NCBI GenBank assembly: GCA_930367205.1
Contig: OV884012.1
Coordinates: forward strand, 149,249,405-149,313,404
DNA length: 64,000 bases
DNA from: Acanthosoma haemorrhoidale
Lineage: Eukaryota > Arthropoda > Insecta > Hemiptera > Acanthosomatidae
Reading direction: 5' to 3'
Shown here: positions 24,901-34,154 of the stretch, piece after piece
Position numbering within the stretch: position 1 is the first letter of the stretch
Layout: every line of letters starts with the position of its first letter
Notes under the pieces: generated by a model
What the model was told of the DNA's origin: nothing
The model's input: only the letters and a program-made list of their open reading frames with translations
Database searches by the model: none
Program-made: the position numbers and the translations under genes

Positions 24901-25587
24901 ATACACAGCTTCGGACGTGATGTTACCACTTAGATCAAATCTAATGTATCTATGATCTGAGCATGACTCTTCTTCAGAGACGTGCCAGCCTTTAACCCTT
25001 AGGCTTATAGTGCGTGTGCTAAGGGTTATGTCAATGACCTCAGATCTGATTCTATTGTTAAAAGTGGCAATATTGCCTCTGTTTAGAATGTCTAGGTCAT
25101 TACTAGTTATGTACTCTACTAAACACTCACCTCTCTGGTTGTTGTTCTTGCTCCCCCAGAGCTGATGGTGAGCGTTCGCGTCAAGCGATGCTATAAGCTC
25201 GCCCCTTAGGCCAGTCCCTTCCGTTAGCTTACTAAGTGCCTCGGTCGGGACTTCTTCTTCATATGGGAGGTAGACAGATGCAATCGTCAACCTCCCACCT
25301 TGATTTCCCTCGTTAAGGGCCATTTGAGCTGCTGCTAAATCTCTAGAACAATATTGCCATAGAGGCAGCATTTTAAGACTGCTCTTATGCAGGATACAGG
25401 CTCTGGCACGCGTGGGTACAGAAATAATCTCATACCCACGCATCGCCAGCCCCCCCATCTTGCCCTTATACAGGTAAGGTTCTTGTATTAGAATGATATC
25501 AATATCCTTACCTCTCACATACTGCTGCAGAACACCACATGCTGCAATACAGTGGTGCAGATTAATTTGCAGCAGCCTTACCACCAT
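21988..25587 (-). CDS. LOA-like LINE ORF2: endonuclease, reverse transcriptase, RNase H
   Basis: The protein has 1199 residues from the ATG at 25587. The frame is open 24 codons further upstream but only from a GTG inside ORF1, so this ATG is chosen. Residues 1-225 are an APE-type endonuclease: QINLHH (N9), QEPYLY (E36), DANAHH (D136, N138), SDH (210-212). Residues 430-790 are reverse transcriptase: SPGTDG, YRPICLTS, FVDIEGAFD (D575), GCPQGGVLSPLLW, YADD (663-666), LGINPQK and HLGVTLD. Residues 920-1045 are RNase H with D925, E961, D987 and VPGHTG...NEKADG (H1029, D1039). A CCHC motif, CRFC...H..C, lies at 1140-1155. The protein nicks the target and copies element RNA by target-primed reverse transcription in the nucleus. 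All key residues are intact. Confidence 0.95.
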   Translation of the reverse strand: MVVRLLQINLHHCIAACGVLQQYVRGKDIDIILIQEPYLYKGKMGGLAMRGYEIISVPTRARACILHKSSLKMLPLWQYCSRDLAAAQMALNEGNQGGRLTIASVYLPYEEEVPTEALSKLTEGTGLRGELIASLDANAHHQLWGSKNNNQRGECLVEYITSNDLDILNRGNIATFNNRIRSEVIDITLSTRTISLRVKGWHVSEEESCSDHRYIRFDLSGNITSEAVYRNPKLTNWETYHTQLEEEVKCCPRVVSSNWHLEHLNSTLTEAIIKSYTDNNTVCNVRSNRNCPWWNNNLGKLRALTRRLFNAAKRSGRWDTYKRALTDYNKEVRKAKRRAWKKFCSEINDTTSMFRVNRILSKQSDRGVLGSVRVGGGYTDSEEGTLGALARAHFPGCGLMDTINNDPTNCEHTGCKGNWAEANKIVNSARVEWAINSFAPFKSPGTDGIFPALLQKGLPVIRPLILTLLKGSLALSYIPVSWRMAKVCYIPKPGKESYDEPKSYRPICLTSFLMKTLEKVIDRHIRDGILVERPLHSAQFAYQAGKSCEIALHHLVSRIERSLVHKEIMVGIFVDIEGAFDRTPYNTMASALERKGISSLASSWINTMLENRILQSQLGQTKLWMKPVGGCPQGGVLSPLLWCLVVDSLLTNLNSAGFYAQGYADDIAVLIGGKFSETISELLSASMDLLMDWCEKNGLGINPQKINLCIFTNKRNAIVRPPYIGGTQVSICSEVKHLGVTLDSKLDWSKHIRNTTMKALRCLYACKRAVGRTWGLQPRMLFWLYTAAVRPMVLYASMVWWHRGSISKNRTLLGKLQRLSCLMITGAMSTTPTAAMEVLLNLNPLHIEVEAQALNVAYRLAKSGTRSKVMTHMGHGNLFRRIDEDEVLSMHSDLQVKKHTDVLYCAVNTKTKPHKLCNGINCYTDGSLTENGSGAGIWRKDKPESGISIPLGRHTSVFQAEVMAINVCTQTLIGEGVRNRQITIFTDSQAAIGALRSYTTRSYLVEECKNNLNTLSLANKVRIDWVPGHTGITGNEKADGLARVGSEQTPLAPEPICGISLSYAKRRIKLALEDRARLSWRETKKQEHSKLFLDGPCKRRSSALLSMDRWTLKSVTGLYTGHCRLNKHLFNLGIVGSPICRFCKKEGETARHIICDCDNLARRRYLHFGSDRIVDPKLCELIDPFGILRFARAVGLSHI

Positions 25588-25592
25588 GATCA
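25585..25592 (-). promoter_or_regulatory. ORF1/ORF2 junction, TGA-TC-ATG
   Basis: The ORF1 stop (25592-25590) and the ORF2 start (25587-25585) are separated by only two bases. Such tight stop/start pairs are used for termination-reinitiation in some insect LINEs, such as the UAAUG junction of the R1-clade element SART1. Use of this mechanism here is inferred. Confidence 0.6.
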
Positions 25593-26864
25593 GTGCCCGC
25601 CGGCCCCCGGAGGGCCACCCCGAGGCGGACGCCGGGAGACAGCGCCAAACCCAGGCCACCCCATCACAGAGGGCCCAGACCCAGCGCGCCCCCCAGCCCC
25701 CGCCACGGGGCCACCCCCCGCAGCCGCCATAGTCATCGCCTTGGGGCCATCCTTTGGAGTTGGCAAATTCGTCGTAGCGATCCCCTTCGACTCCTCCACC
25801 TCGGGATCGCTCCTTGCCTCCTCCACCTTATCAGCCGCCTTCCTCTCCTGTACTGATTTCAGCGGCTTCTTCTTACCCAATACCCTGAGAGCGACCTTAG
25901 TGAACCCATAGTTCAGCTTAAGCTTCCGCTTCTCAAGGTATTCCATGCTAGTCTCTGGGGCAGACAGGATCGCAAAGAAGCCATGCTTCTCCACCTTGGT
26001 GCCCAGGAGTCTCCATAATCCAATATCAGGTACCCTAGAGTTTTGGGTCCTGATCCTCTTCATGAAATAACCTTCCAGAGGCATTTCTCCTGTAATGAAG
26101 GTTCCTACCTTCACGGTTTTATGAAGCTCCTCCACCTTTCCTACGCGGAGCTCCAGATCCCCACTCATGTTAAAATTGGGTACTATAATCGACAACCAGT
26201 CCTTGGTCTCCTGGTTGTCGCAGATTATGACACAGGCTCCCACATGTGGGTAAATTCCGCTGAATTCAGCCTGTGTCCCTTTCTCTTCTTCCAGCTGATC
26301 GACAAATTTCATCAGCTGGCCCTTCATCTCCTCGCAATTCTCCTTCGTCAGCTGAGTGGACGGATATCCACTAGGGATAATCGCCACCCCGCTTCCTCCG
26401 GCAGCAATCGCGTAGGATGCAATGCTAGTATCCCCACCCCTATGCCTCTTTGCCGTAGGCGCAGAAGTACCGGGTGAGGACCTAATCCTTTTCTCTGGAG
26501 CGCACCCAGACCCTGCCATATTCCCGGACCCCGAAGGTCCTGGACGTCCGGCCGGATCCTCAGGTGGCCCTCCAGCCAACATTGCCCTCCTCCACTTCTT
26601 CCTCTGGGCTCCAGAGAACTTGTGCTTGGAGGTCTCGCCTGCATCCTTGGATGCAGCGTCCCTACCAGGCGCCAAGCTTTCTGGCTCCATTACCAGTCCA
26701 CTTGCCTCCTCTACAAGCGTCGCAAGCGAGCTCATAGAGGCTTCATCGTCCACTACCTCAGCGCCAAGGTCCATTGAAGGCCCCTGGGCTGAGTCCTCTC
26801 CGCTGATCATGCTGACCAGCTCCTCCATGTCTTCATTATTATTTTTATTATTACTTTTACTCAT
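25590..26864 (-). CDS. LOA-like LINE ORF1: DUF4780-type RNA-binding protein
   Basis: The protein has 424 residues from the ATG at 26864 (AAAATGAGT, A at -3). The frame extends upstream to 26960 but only from TTG. It begins with a low-complexity SKSNNKNNN stretch and an acidic region, then KFSGAQRKKWRR (residues about 83-94), a motif seen in insect LINE ORF1 proteins of this type. A proline/glycine/arginine-rich linker follows. A folded domain at about 158-330 (AIIPSGYP, VGACVIICDNQ, DLELRVGKVEELHKT, GLWRLLGTKVEKHGFF, YGFTKVALRVLGKK) resembles DUF4780. No CCHC knuckles are present. The C-terminus is G/P-rich. The expected role is binding element RNA in the retrotransposition particle. It ends TGA, two bases before the ORF2 ATG. 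Confidence 0.85.
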   Translation of the reverse strand: MSKSNNKNNNEDMEELVSMISGEDSAQGPSMDLGAEVVDDEASMSSLATLVEEASGLVMEPESLAPGRDAASKDAGETSKHKFSGAQRKKWRRAMLAGGPPEDPAGRPGPSGSGNMAGSGCAPEKRIRSSPGTSAPTAKRHRGGDTSIASYAIAAGGSGVAIIPSGYPSTQLTKENCEEMKGQLMKFVDQLEEEKGTQAEFSGIYPHVGACVIICDNQETKDWLSIIVPNFNMSGDLELRVGKVEELHKTVKVGTFITGEMPLEGYFMKRIRTQNSRVPDIGLWRLLGTKVEKHGFFAILSAPETSMEYLEKRKLKLNYGFTKVALRVLGKKKPLKSVQERKAADKVEEARSDPEVEESKGIATTNLPTPKDGPKAMTMAAAGGGPVAGAGGRAGSGPSVMGWPGFGAVSRRPPRGGPPGAGGH

Positions 26865-26969
26865 TTTGTTCCCACGAAAGCGGGGGAAGTTACTCTGCAG
26901 GTACTGCCCCCTCTCCCTACAGAGGGCATTTAATACAATGGGGTGCGCCTGGTGCCCCAAGGGGGTCGA

Positions 26970-27282
26970 TTAAAGACAGTGCATTTTTATACACCCCCTG
27001 CCATTCAGCCACAGCTCGAGCTCCTCTACACTTGGCTTGGGTGTTAAGGAGATCTCCACCTGGATTTCATGGGGAGATCCCGCCTCTGTCGTCCGCGAGT
27101 CCATCGGACTCCCCAGGGGGTACCACGTGGAGGTGACAGTAGGCGTTGGTAGGGATAGGTCAGACTGGGAGTTCACAAGCAGTGAGTAGGGCACTATTGC
27201 TTGATTCCTCCGCTACGAGTAAAGGAGACCCCCGCACCTGTCTCCCTCTCTAGTCTTTCCATTACCCTACCCATTTACCCCC
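26970..27282 (-). promoter_or_regulatory. 5' UTR of the LOA-like LINE with an upstream ORF
   Basis: This is the part of the 5' UTR upstream of the frame that opens into ORF1. It begins GGGGGTAAATGGGTAGGG next to the target duplication and should hold the internal promoter. A 44-codon ORF from the ATG at 27104 to 26970 (MDSRTTEAGSPHEIQ...) precedes ORF1; its frame is open back to 27194 from a GTG. Whether the upstream ORF is translated or restrains ORF1 is unknown. Confidence 0.5.
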
Positions 27283-27295
27283 CAATAGCAACATA

Positions 27296-27398
27296 AAATT
27301 ACCGACTACCAAATCTCAAAAGAAAAAAAGTCTAACATTGACAAAATAAATAACGCTATCTACTAGTGCAAACCGAAATCACTTTCTTGGCAACCCAA
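27296..27398 (-). mobile_element. mariner 5' end, separated by the LOA insertion
   Basis: This is the remaining 5' UTR and terminal inverted repeat of the mariner at 21124-21909. The outer 26 bp match the other end with four mismatches (GGTTGCCAAGAAAGTGATTT against GGTTGGCAATAAAGTAATTT), and TA follows at 27399-27400. Removing the LINE and one copy of CAATAGCAACATA rejoins the two parts smoothly. Confidence 0.85.
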
Positions 27399-27400
27399 TA

Positions 27401-29300
27401 TTTTATAGTAAAGTGGAATAATGAAATTATAATGGAGTTTTTGGATTTGTAGGAGAGATAACCTACTTTATCGAATCAACAATATCAATGACATAACAAT
27501 AGGAACCAGGTGTATGATGCTTGGGAACAAATCCAAAAAAAAATATTAGTACGGCGAAGTTCATAATTTCTGCACTCATCTACATATCAAGGCCAACTAA
27601 AACTACTGGGGAAAACGTTTGGAACAAAGAAAAAAATTGAAACTAAAGAAGAAATGTCTGGCAATTACATGTTGGCAAAAGGGGAGCTTGAGATTTGCCA
27701 AACCACGGACTGCGGTACCCCGTCAGAATTCGAAAGACCAAAAGTACGGAAGCCCACAAGTACAGACCGCGAGCAACTCAAGGTTTGTCCCACTACACGC
27801 CGTGGGAACAAGGCTGTTTTTGGGGTGGGTGACTAAGGGACTTTCATCTGTAAAAATTCTAAATTTATTATTGGCGATACATAAATAGTGCAATCGATTT
27901 AATTTACACATAAGGATTATTTCAACGAATTGAATCCAACATTAATGTTAGTCGTTGAAGTGTTTATACATAATAAAGAAACCTCATAATGTATACATAC
28001 TCCCCTTCCGTGCTCTTACACCATGCGTGCGATATACGTTCTTTACTAGAGAGTATAGCCAAATTATTCTAAGAATTAATAAATTATTAAATAATATTCA
28101 AAACATAGGTACTTACTTTATGAATAAAATAAAATAGCCACAGCGATGATCCTATCATGGCAGAAAAGAAGTATTTGAACAAAATTATTTCTTACTGCTT
28201 CGTAAACATTTATTATAATTTATATAATTATGAAAAGTATTCTTGCTATATCCGTCCGAAGCAAAAGAACAGAGATTATACTCGTGGACAGATAAAAAAT
28301 AAAAAGCGCTCACATAAAAATTATTCTAAATCGATGTTCTGCTGTATTTAAATTAGCTCATCTTGCTTTATTCAAAAATCTTTTCCAGCTAGAAATTACA
28401 AAGTATACACCTGAAGCGATGCTGATGAGACCTTTCCATCAAATGTATACTATCAACTGATAAAATATTCAAGTATTCGTCTGTGCCCTGGGATCTATAT
28501 GGATTATACATTCTCAGCCTTTACATTTATCAAGTCGCTGCGGCATCTAGACTAAACTTACACATGTAAACCACATTACATCCATCCGTGGAAAAATCGA
28601 AGGCTTTAAAGCTAAAAAAAAAATACTTTTTTTTCAAAAATGAGATTTGTATTAATACATTAACATGCATTAAGAATAATTCTTGTTGTTAAATGAAGTC
28701 CTGCTGCATCATATCTCATGTCGTGTAATTTTTAAGTTTTCATTACACTTTGTCAGCTTAGAAAAATTTTAAAACTTTATTTGCCAATAAGGTGGACTAA
28801 AAAACGTTTATGACAGCACATAAAACTTAGTCTTCAAATTTAAAAAACCTTGGAACAGTACTCGTTGGACTCACATAATTGCCTTATGCCATTTCTTACC
28901 CGTTTTTAATTTTTAATAAATTTTTTTAATAAATAATTTTCGGTTTTCTATAGCAAATACAAGCCATTGCCCATATTTTTCCTCTTTTTGATCATGTGCA
29001 TTTCAGTTATTGCATGAATTTAAATAATTCACTTTACCTTGCTAGGTATATCAACTTTTATTGTGGTGGTTGGATTACAATTATTGTGTGGATATTCACG
29101 TCCTTGTGTAACCCCACCGCCCTTTTAGGCTGCTAGCCAAAATATTATCGATAGCCACCCACAAAGTTGAAATAAAATCACTTTCACTGTAAGTATTCAA
29201 ACCCAGAACCTTAACGTTATCAAATTTAACTTAAGTAAATTTTTCTGCAATATACATCCAAACGTTTCCGAGATTCATGCTTCAATTTTAACGACCTACA
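27401..29300. other. AT-rich non-coding DNA
   Basis: Short ORFs occur, for example 27619-27888 and 28157-28351, but neither looks like a known domain. No repeat family from elsewhere in the window matches. Confidence 0.35.
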
Positions 29301-29309
29301 CATGCATCA

Positions 29310-29505
29310 TGATTTTTTTCAATATTTAGCTGTACAGTTTTCAGGCGTCGCACAAACGCAGGTTTTTAATTAACCTTCAAAAATGGGAGTGACAAGTAAA
29401 AGTAAACTTTTTTTACATTTCCCTGGCAGATTGTAGTATTGTAGTATTGTAAATATTAATCGCATGCTTCAAAAATAAATTTACGTTATTATTGTTTATT
29501 GACTT
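29310..29505 (+). repeat. Family I direct repeat, unit 1
   Basis: It shares several blocks with 30030-30170 in the same orientation: TTCAATATTTAGCT, GGGAGTGACAAGT, and CGCATGCTTCAAAAATAAAT running into TTACGTTATTATTG. The spacing is about 0.7 kb. It could be a tandem segmental duplication or degenerate ends of a larger element. No TIR or coding region was recognised. Confidence 0.6.
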
Positions 29506-30029
29506 CTTCCAAGGCTATTATATAGGTAATGCTCCAATAAATAGTATTTAGCGTCCTGAACCATTAGATGTGATGAGAATTCTTTAATCAAGCTTCTTAG
29601 CATACTTACAGGGACAATTTGTTGCCTATTTTGTTAGCGTTGATGAGTCCTTCATTTATAAGGAAAATACTTTATTCAAACTCACTAACCTAAAGTATTT
29701 TACCCTTATATCGAGCCGTTGTTCTTCACAATATAAATTATAAGTAATATTCTTGTACCATAATATTATTTTACTATTTACCAAGAAGCAACTAAAATTA
29801 AATAATTTTTACCAATGAATATATTCACTTTGTATACTGCTTTGTACGCTCAATTTGATATTGCGCTTTATCGTTGCTGTCAAGGGTTCATCACAGATCT
29901 ATAAAGTGTAACTTTAATTATAATAGTCTCTTGTAATTGTAATAATAATGATGATTAAACCTCTGATGACGTTTGGTCAAGCAACGACACGTACTTGTAT
30001 GCTGTATTGGACCAATGGTTGTGTTGCGA

Positions 30030-30170
30030 TGATTTTTTGCAATATTTAGCTATAATTTACCTTTAAAAGCGGGAGTGACAAGTGAAAGTTGGTTTTGAAA
30101 AAAAACAAAAACATTATAAATATTATTCGCATGCTTCAAAAATAAATTTACGTTATTATTGACAAGTTGA
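30030..30170 (+). repeat. Family I direct repeat, unit 2
   Basis: This is the second unit of the repeat at 29310-29505. It is shorter by an internal deletion of the CAGTTTTCAGGCG segment. The last 35 bases before TTATTATTG are nearly identical between the units. Confidence 0.6.
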
Positions 30171-30617
30171 CCTATTTTAAGGGTTACTATCTAAGCACGG
30201 ATAGGATGTGTCCACATACGGATCCCGAATACCGAGCCTTGCGCATTTGCTACCACACCACAGACTTCGTGGCCAACCCCATCCTTCCATTCCTTGTTTT
30301 CTTAGAGGTCCTTCGGTTTTTATCTTGTTTTCGTCAATGCAAATGAATGTTTTGGACTACTGGAAGTTACTTCTCCAATTATAGCAAAACAAGTTGGGTA
30401 GATTTGCTTTTTAATAACACGCACGCCTTCCCACATTATTTTTTCTTCCACTAGTAATTTCTAAGCTTCAACTGCCTTCTTCAGTGCCATGAATACCCTG
30501 GTCGTGACCATATAATGGTCAAGTCCAAAAGAAGAAGCTCTACATCCATTCAGGTACTGAGAGATCTTCTTTCGCGTGTCAGGTTTTATAATTGTTCTAT
30601 GGCAGAGGTCATAACAT

Positions 30618-30755
30618 TTAATCGACCCCAAATTTTAAATTTATATTCTGAGGAGTTTTTAATATTGTGGAATGAATAGAATAATAATTAAAAGGGAAAA
30701 TATATGCCCAGTTTCGCTAATTTTTAAGATTCTATAATCTCTTAGAAGTCTCTCA
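30618..30755 (-). repeat. Family L dispersed repeat (copy 1)
   Basis: The reverse complement matches 44158-44300, for example GAGGAGTTTTTAATATTGTG and AGTTTCGCTAATTTTTAAGA. It lies about 230 bp from a JA LINE fragment. The other copy is also next to JA sequence, so it may be an upstream part of JA or a frequent neighbour. It is non-coding as seen. Confidence 0.55.
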
Positions 30756-30984
30756 GTTGCGTATATTAATTGTTCTCCACTTTTCCTTGGTTGGGGAGAC
30801 GATTAAGGCTGTAACATAAAAATAATTTCAAAGACATTCTAAAAATTAAAACTTTGGAGACAATAAAACAACGCATCTATTTCTGTCGGTTCACTGGAGC
30901 TTTATGTTACCACCCGTGCAGTCAGTGTTTTACTTTATAAAAACAAAAATGTTTATATAATATTGGAGGGCAAGAGAACTCACC

Positions 30985-31612
30985 AGCTTTCTCAATGCAC
31001 TATCTGGCTGTAAAAATGGATAGACATCTCCATTTCTCTACTCATTTTAGTAATAAAAAAGAAAACGTACGACAAAGGTCTTTCCGGCTATCGCACTTGT
31101 TAACTTCACCCAACCTGTCGCTTCGTCTCAAACTGATGATCTATAAATGTGTCCTCCGGCCAACTCTTCTGTACGGTGCCCTGCTAGTTTCCCACTTGAC
31201 TGACAATACAGCCAAATGTCTCCAACATTTCCAGAATGGGATCATGCGAAAAGTGGTGCGACATTCCTTTTTCAAGAGGTTAAAGAACGCTGATCTGCAC
31301 CCGTTGCTTGGTGTGCCGTCGGTGGGAGAGTTCATCCACCGGAGACACATCACGTATTAGTATGTTAGTAAGGTTGATCAAAAAGGTGAGCCCCATCACC
31401 TTTATTAGAGTCAGTTCAGTCACGTATAATGTGTACCATTATACTTGTTTATTCCATTATATAATTTCTATAAAATAACAAAACCTGTATATACGTAATG
31501 TAGCAATGCTTCAGGAAAATAAATACGAATATAATTTTTAAATAGATTCTCCTGAGGATCTATAATTGTATATAATTATCTGTAACTTTAAAGGGGCTAT
31601 GAAGAAAAAAAA
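30985..31612 (+). mobile_element. JA-family jockey-like LINE, 3' fragment (copy 2)
   Basis: The plus strand encodes the RT C-terminal segment MHYLAVKMDRHLHF ... LTSPNLSLRLKLMIYKCVLR, PTLLYGALLVSHL and LLGVPSVGEFIHRRHI. This corresponds to the jockey-clade region after the YLGV motif. About 160 bp covering the end of the ORF is missing relative to the 60-kb copy. The 3' UTR hairpin (31382-31403) and an A-tract end near 31612 follow. Confidence 0.8.
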
Positions 31613-31639
31613 AAAAATTATATAATATTAAGTATATTA

Positions 31640-32440
31640 CCAAATTAAACAACCTAACGTCCTGACTAATAATATGCTGTGACTTGAATTTAATATAATA
31701 ATAATTAATAAATATGCTGTCACTAAAATATATTTCGAAGCCGTCATGAAACCCAGTCAGTTTTATTTAAAAATAAATCAGTAATATAACTACAAAATCA
31801 TTACAATCTCGGAGCCCAAACTAATACTGTTGACGGTCCAACATCCTATTGTTGGGCTAAATCAACTCCTCGGTTGACGTATATTCTAGAAAACGGTTAT
31901 ACACATTAATATCCTGGGAGTAGCCGGCCATATTCAGGGAAAATCAATTCTCATTACTGACTTCAGCCTAGTTATGCTTACAAATAAATCTAGTTAGCTA
32001 CATTTGGATTAGAATAGGCAAAAACCATGATCAACCTGCTGTTGCCAAATCCATTTTCTGTGACGTAATGGACATGTTAAGGGATGATCTGGGTTTATCC
32101 GCCATCCCTACCCGGTCCTCCAAACATAAATATTCGATACTAGATTAGCTAGAATATCAACCAGGCGAAAACTAAACTTAATTTATATAAATCATAAACT
32201 AAATAGAGTTTTTTTTTTCAAAAATAAACCTTGTGTATTTTTCTTATAATGAAGGACTTTTAAAGTAAAGAAACTTCAAATATTTAAATCTATCTAAAAA
32301 ATAATTATAAAAAGCTAAAATATTGAGATAAAACCTTAGATTAAAACTGGGATATTAAAAATGGAATTTTTGTTGATAATGTTTTGCTAACAAAACGTAA
32401 TTTTTTATGAATTTATTCAATCCTATTGCCCTATTATATA
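31640..32440. other. AT-rich non-coding DNA
   Basis: Nothing recognised; no ORF of note and no repeat match. Confidence 0.35.
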
Positions 32441-32444
32441 ATAT

Positions 32445-32527
32445 GAATGAGAACATTTATCACAATTATTTATTAACCAATAAAAAGCAGATTATAATTT
32501 TTTCACAATAAAGAAGTTTTTATCCAT
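32445..32527 (+). mobile_element. JB-family LINE, extreme 3' end only
   Basis: About 80 bp of JB remains: GAATGAGAACATTTATCAC, the hairpin region, ATTATAATTTTTTCAC and AATAAAG, followed by an A tract at 32526-32538. It is the shortest copy in the window. Confidence 0.65.
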
Positions 32528-32574
32528 AAAAAAAAAAATACTTACTGTCGAACCATTTGAGTCCTTTGAAGCTG

Positions 32575-32900
32575 AGAATATCCCATTCAAGCAGGAGTTT
32601 TTCAATGGAGCATCCTCGGTCTTATCCTGTATACCCTACTAACCCTACTACCTACTACCCTACTGATGACTGACGTCACAGCAATGCTTTCGTATGATAA
32701 GGATCTCTTAACCACATCAAGCAATCTCTAAAATCACCTCACAGAAGTAAGGAACTGGTCTAACCAATGGCGCATCAAGGTCAACGCAGGCAAGTGCGTA
32801 CAGCACAATCGCCCATCGACGAGATTCCTGACAAACCTTCAATTCAATACCGCTGCCAATAATATAGCTCACACTGGAGACGGCACTACGAGATTTAAAG
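32575..32900 (+). pseudogene. jockey-clade reverse transcriptase fragment
   Basis: The plus strand reads AGVFQWSILGLILYTLLT, the motif before the catalytic YADD/FADD box, then TDVTAMLS with the FADD box deleted. LTEVRNWSNQWRIKVNAGKC follows, the W-x-x-x-W-x-I-x-V-N-x-x-K block after it. The latter part is frameshifted. It is a decayed jockey-like LINE distinct from the C-terminal fragments at 31 and 39 kb, although it could be an upstream piece of JA. Confidence 0.6.
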
Positions 32901-32930
32901 ATTTGATAAAAAAAATTCTTCTATTTATAA

Positions 32931-33270
32931 AATTACAATTTGCTTGGTCTATATAATAATTTATTAATTACAATTTGTAACGTTTTGTTTACAAATTATA
33001 AACTGTCAACAATTTTTTTTCATATATATCATATATTACATGGTAGTTCAGTATCGAATCCGCCAATTACGCTTAAATTAAAAGCCAATCCATGAATAAT
33101 ATTAGTGAGCCAAGGGTCGTTCTAAATGCCATTAAATCGTTTTCGCGGGCGGATCAAAAAACATGACTTTAATTTCGTTTATACCTAACAATTTGTTACG
33201 CTATTGTTTATGAATAACTGTTTGTAATTAACAAATTATTATATAGACATAAACCAAGCAAATTGTAATT
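32931..33270. mobile_element. 340-bp MITE-like element with long inverted repeats
   Basis: The ends are inverted copies of about 50 bp. Each starts AATTACAATTTGCTTGGT and continues CTATATAATAATTT and TTAATTACAA. The right arm carries a 6-bp insertion (TTATGT) after GGT. The interior has no ORF. The TIRs are AT-rich and the target duplication is unclear, so the superfamily is unassigned. Confidence 0.7.
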
Positions 33271-33309
33271 ATTTAAATTAAAATAAATATTTTTCGATTG
33301 AGAAGCCTA

Positions 33310-33860
33310 CGAAGAAAACTGACTGAGAATGGCGTTTTGTTATTTCTCATGCCTCATCCGACTACGAACGACAGCAGGAATGAGAGTGCCTTGCGCATGA
33401 TTGACGTATTCACCACGGTAGTGTCCAGGCACCAAAATGAAAGGCAGATGAAGAAAAAGGAATTATAATGAATCAGATTGAAGTCATTAAAATTGGAAAT
33501 ATCTCATCCGAGGGGAGGCATTAGAGAGCATTACTCTCTCATGGAGCATTAGAATCGTGATTCATTCAATTCTAATAGAATACCATCCCCCGGAGTCACT
33601 GGGCGGAAATAAGGAGTTGCATGGGATTTCTAATTTATAATCTGTGTGAGGAGGGGACGGCCATCTTGGATCCAACCTTATAATTTGACCGATTAACTTC
33701 CGATAGTGAGAGAGAGGGCGGAGTGATATTCGAGCTCTGGGAGGGGGCAAGGCTCGTGATCTTGCCATTCTTAGTTAGGGGTTGAACGCCTCCACTCGGT
33801 CAGTTACCCGACGACCACAGCTATGTTCGCCCGAAACCGTCTTCGTAAGTACCTTTGTGG
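33310..33860. other. Single-copy GC-richer stretch, function unknown
   Basis: This is less AT-rich than its flanks, with no repeat match in the window. The minus-strand frame 33768-33562 shows no domain and looks like chance. It is a candidate conserved non-coding region. Confidence 0.3.
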
Positions 33861-34154
33861 TCTGGCTCGTCACGACAATTAGACCTCATCAAGGCCGACG
33901 TCTCGCACTATGTTCTAAAAATGTATAGGCATATTCAAAATAACACTGAAAAAAAAAGAATAATTTAACTACTGTTTTTGTTCAATTCAATTAAAACTAC
34001 ATAATATTTGACAAGTTGGCAACATTCATGTCTTATTACTTAAATCCTATATCCTATTCACAAATATATAATATATACATTTTCACTGTTGAAGTTCTAC
34101 TCTTGAAAGATAATTTTTAAAATGGTTGTAATATATATATATATTTATTTATTT

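Larger units (their letters stand above)
21910..27282 (-). mobile_element. Full-length LOA/Bilbo-like non-LTR retrotransposon
   Basis: This complete 5373-bp LINE has a 5' UTR of about 420 bp, ORF1, ORF2, a short 3' UTR of 78 bp and a (TAA)n tail at 21910-21921. A perfect 13-bp target-site duplication, CAATAGCAACATA, flanks it at 21897-21909 and 27283-27295. Neither ORF has a stop or frameshift. The element is visibly GC-richer than its surroundings. APE endonuclease, RT, RNase H and a terminal CCHC motif in one ORF2, with a DUF4780-like ORF1, place it in the I group, closest to LOA/Bilbo. R1-like is a less likely alternative because R1 elements generally lack RNase H. It lies inside a mariner. 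Confidence 0.93.

Noticed and set aside
25588..25659. ORF2 start extended to 25659, and ORF1 start extended to 26960
   Set aside because: Both extensions rely on GTG or TTG starts, which are not normal in eukaryotic translation. The ATGs at 25587 and 26864 are preferred.
25552..26973. Plus-strand ORFs of 119, 144 and 183 codons opposite LINE ORF1
   Set aside because: Shadows of the GC-rich ORF1 coding sequence; no domain, and the minus-strand frame is clearly the real one.
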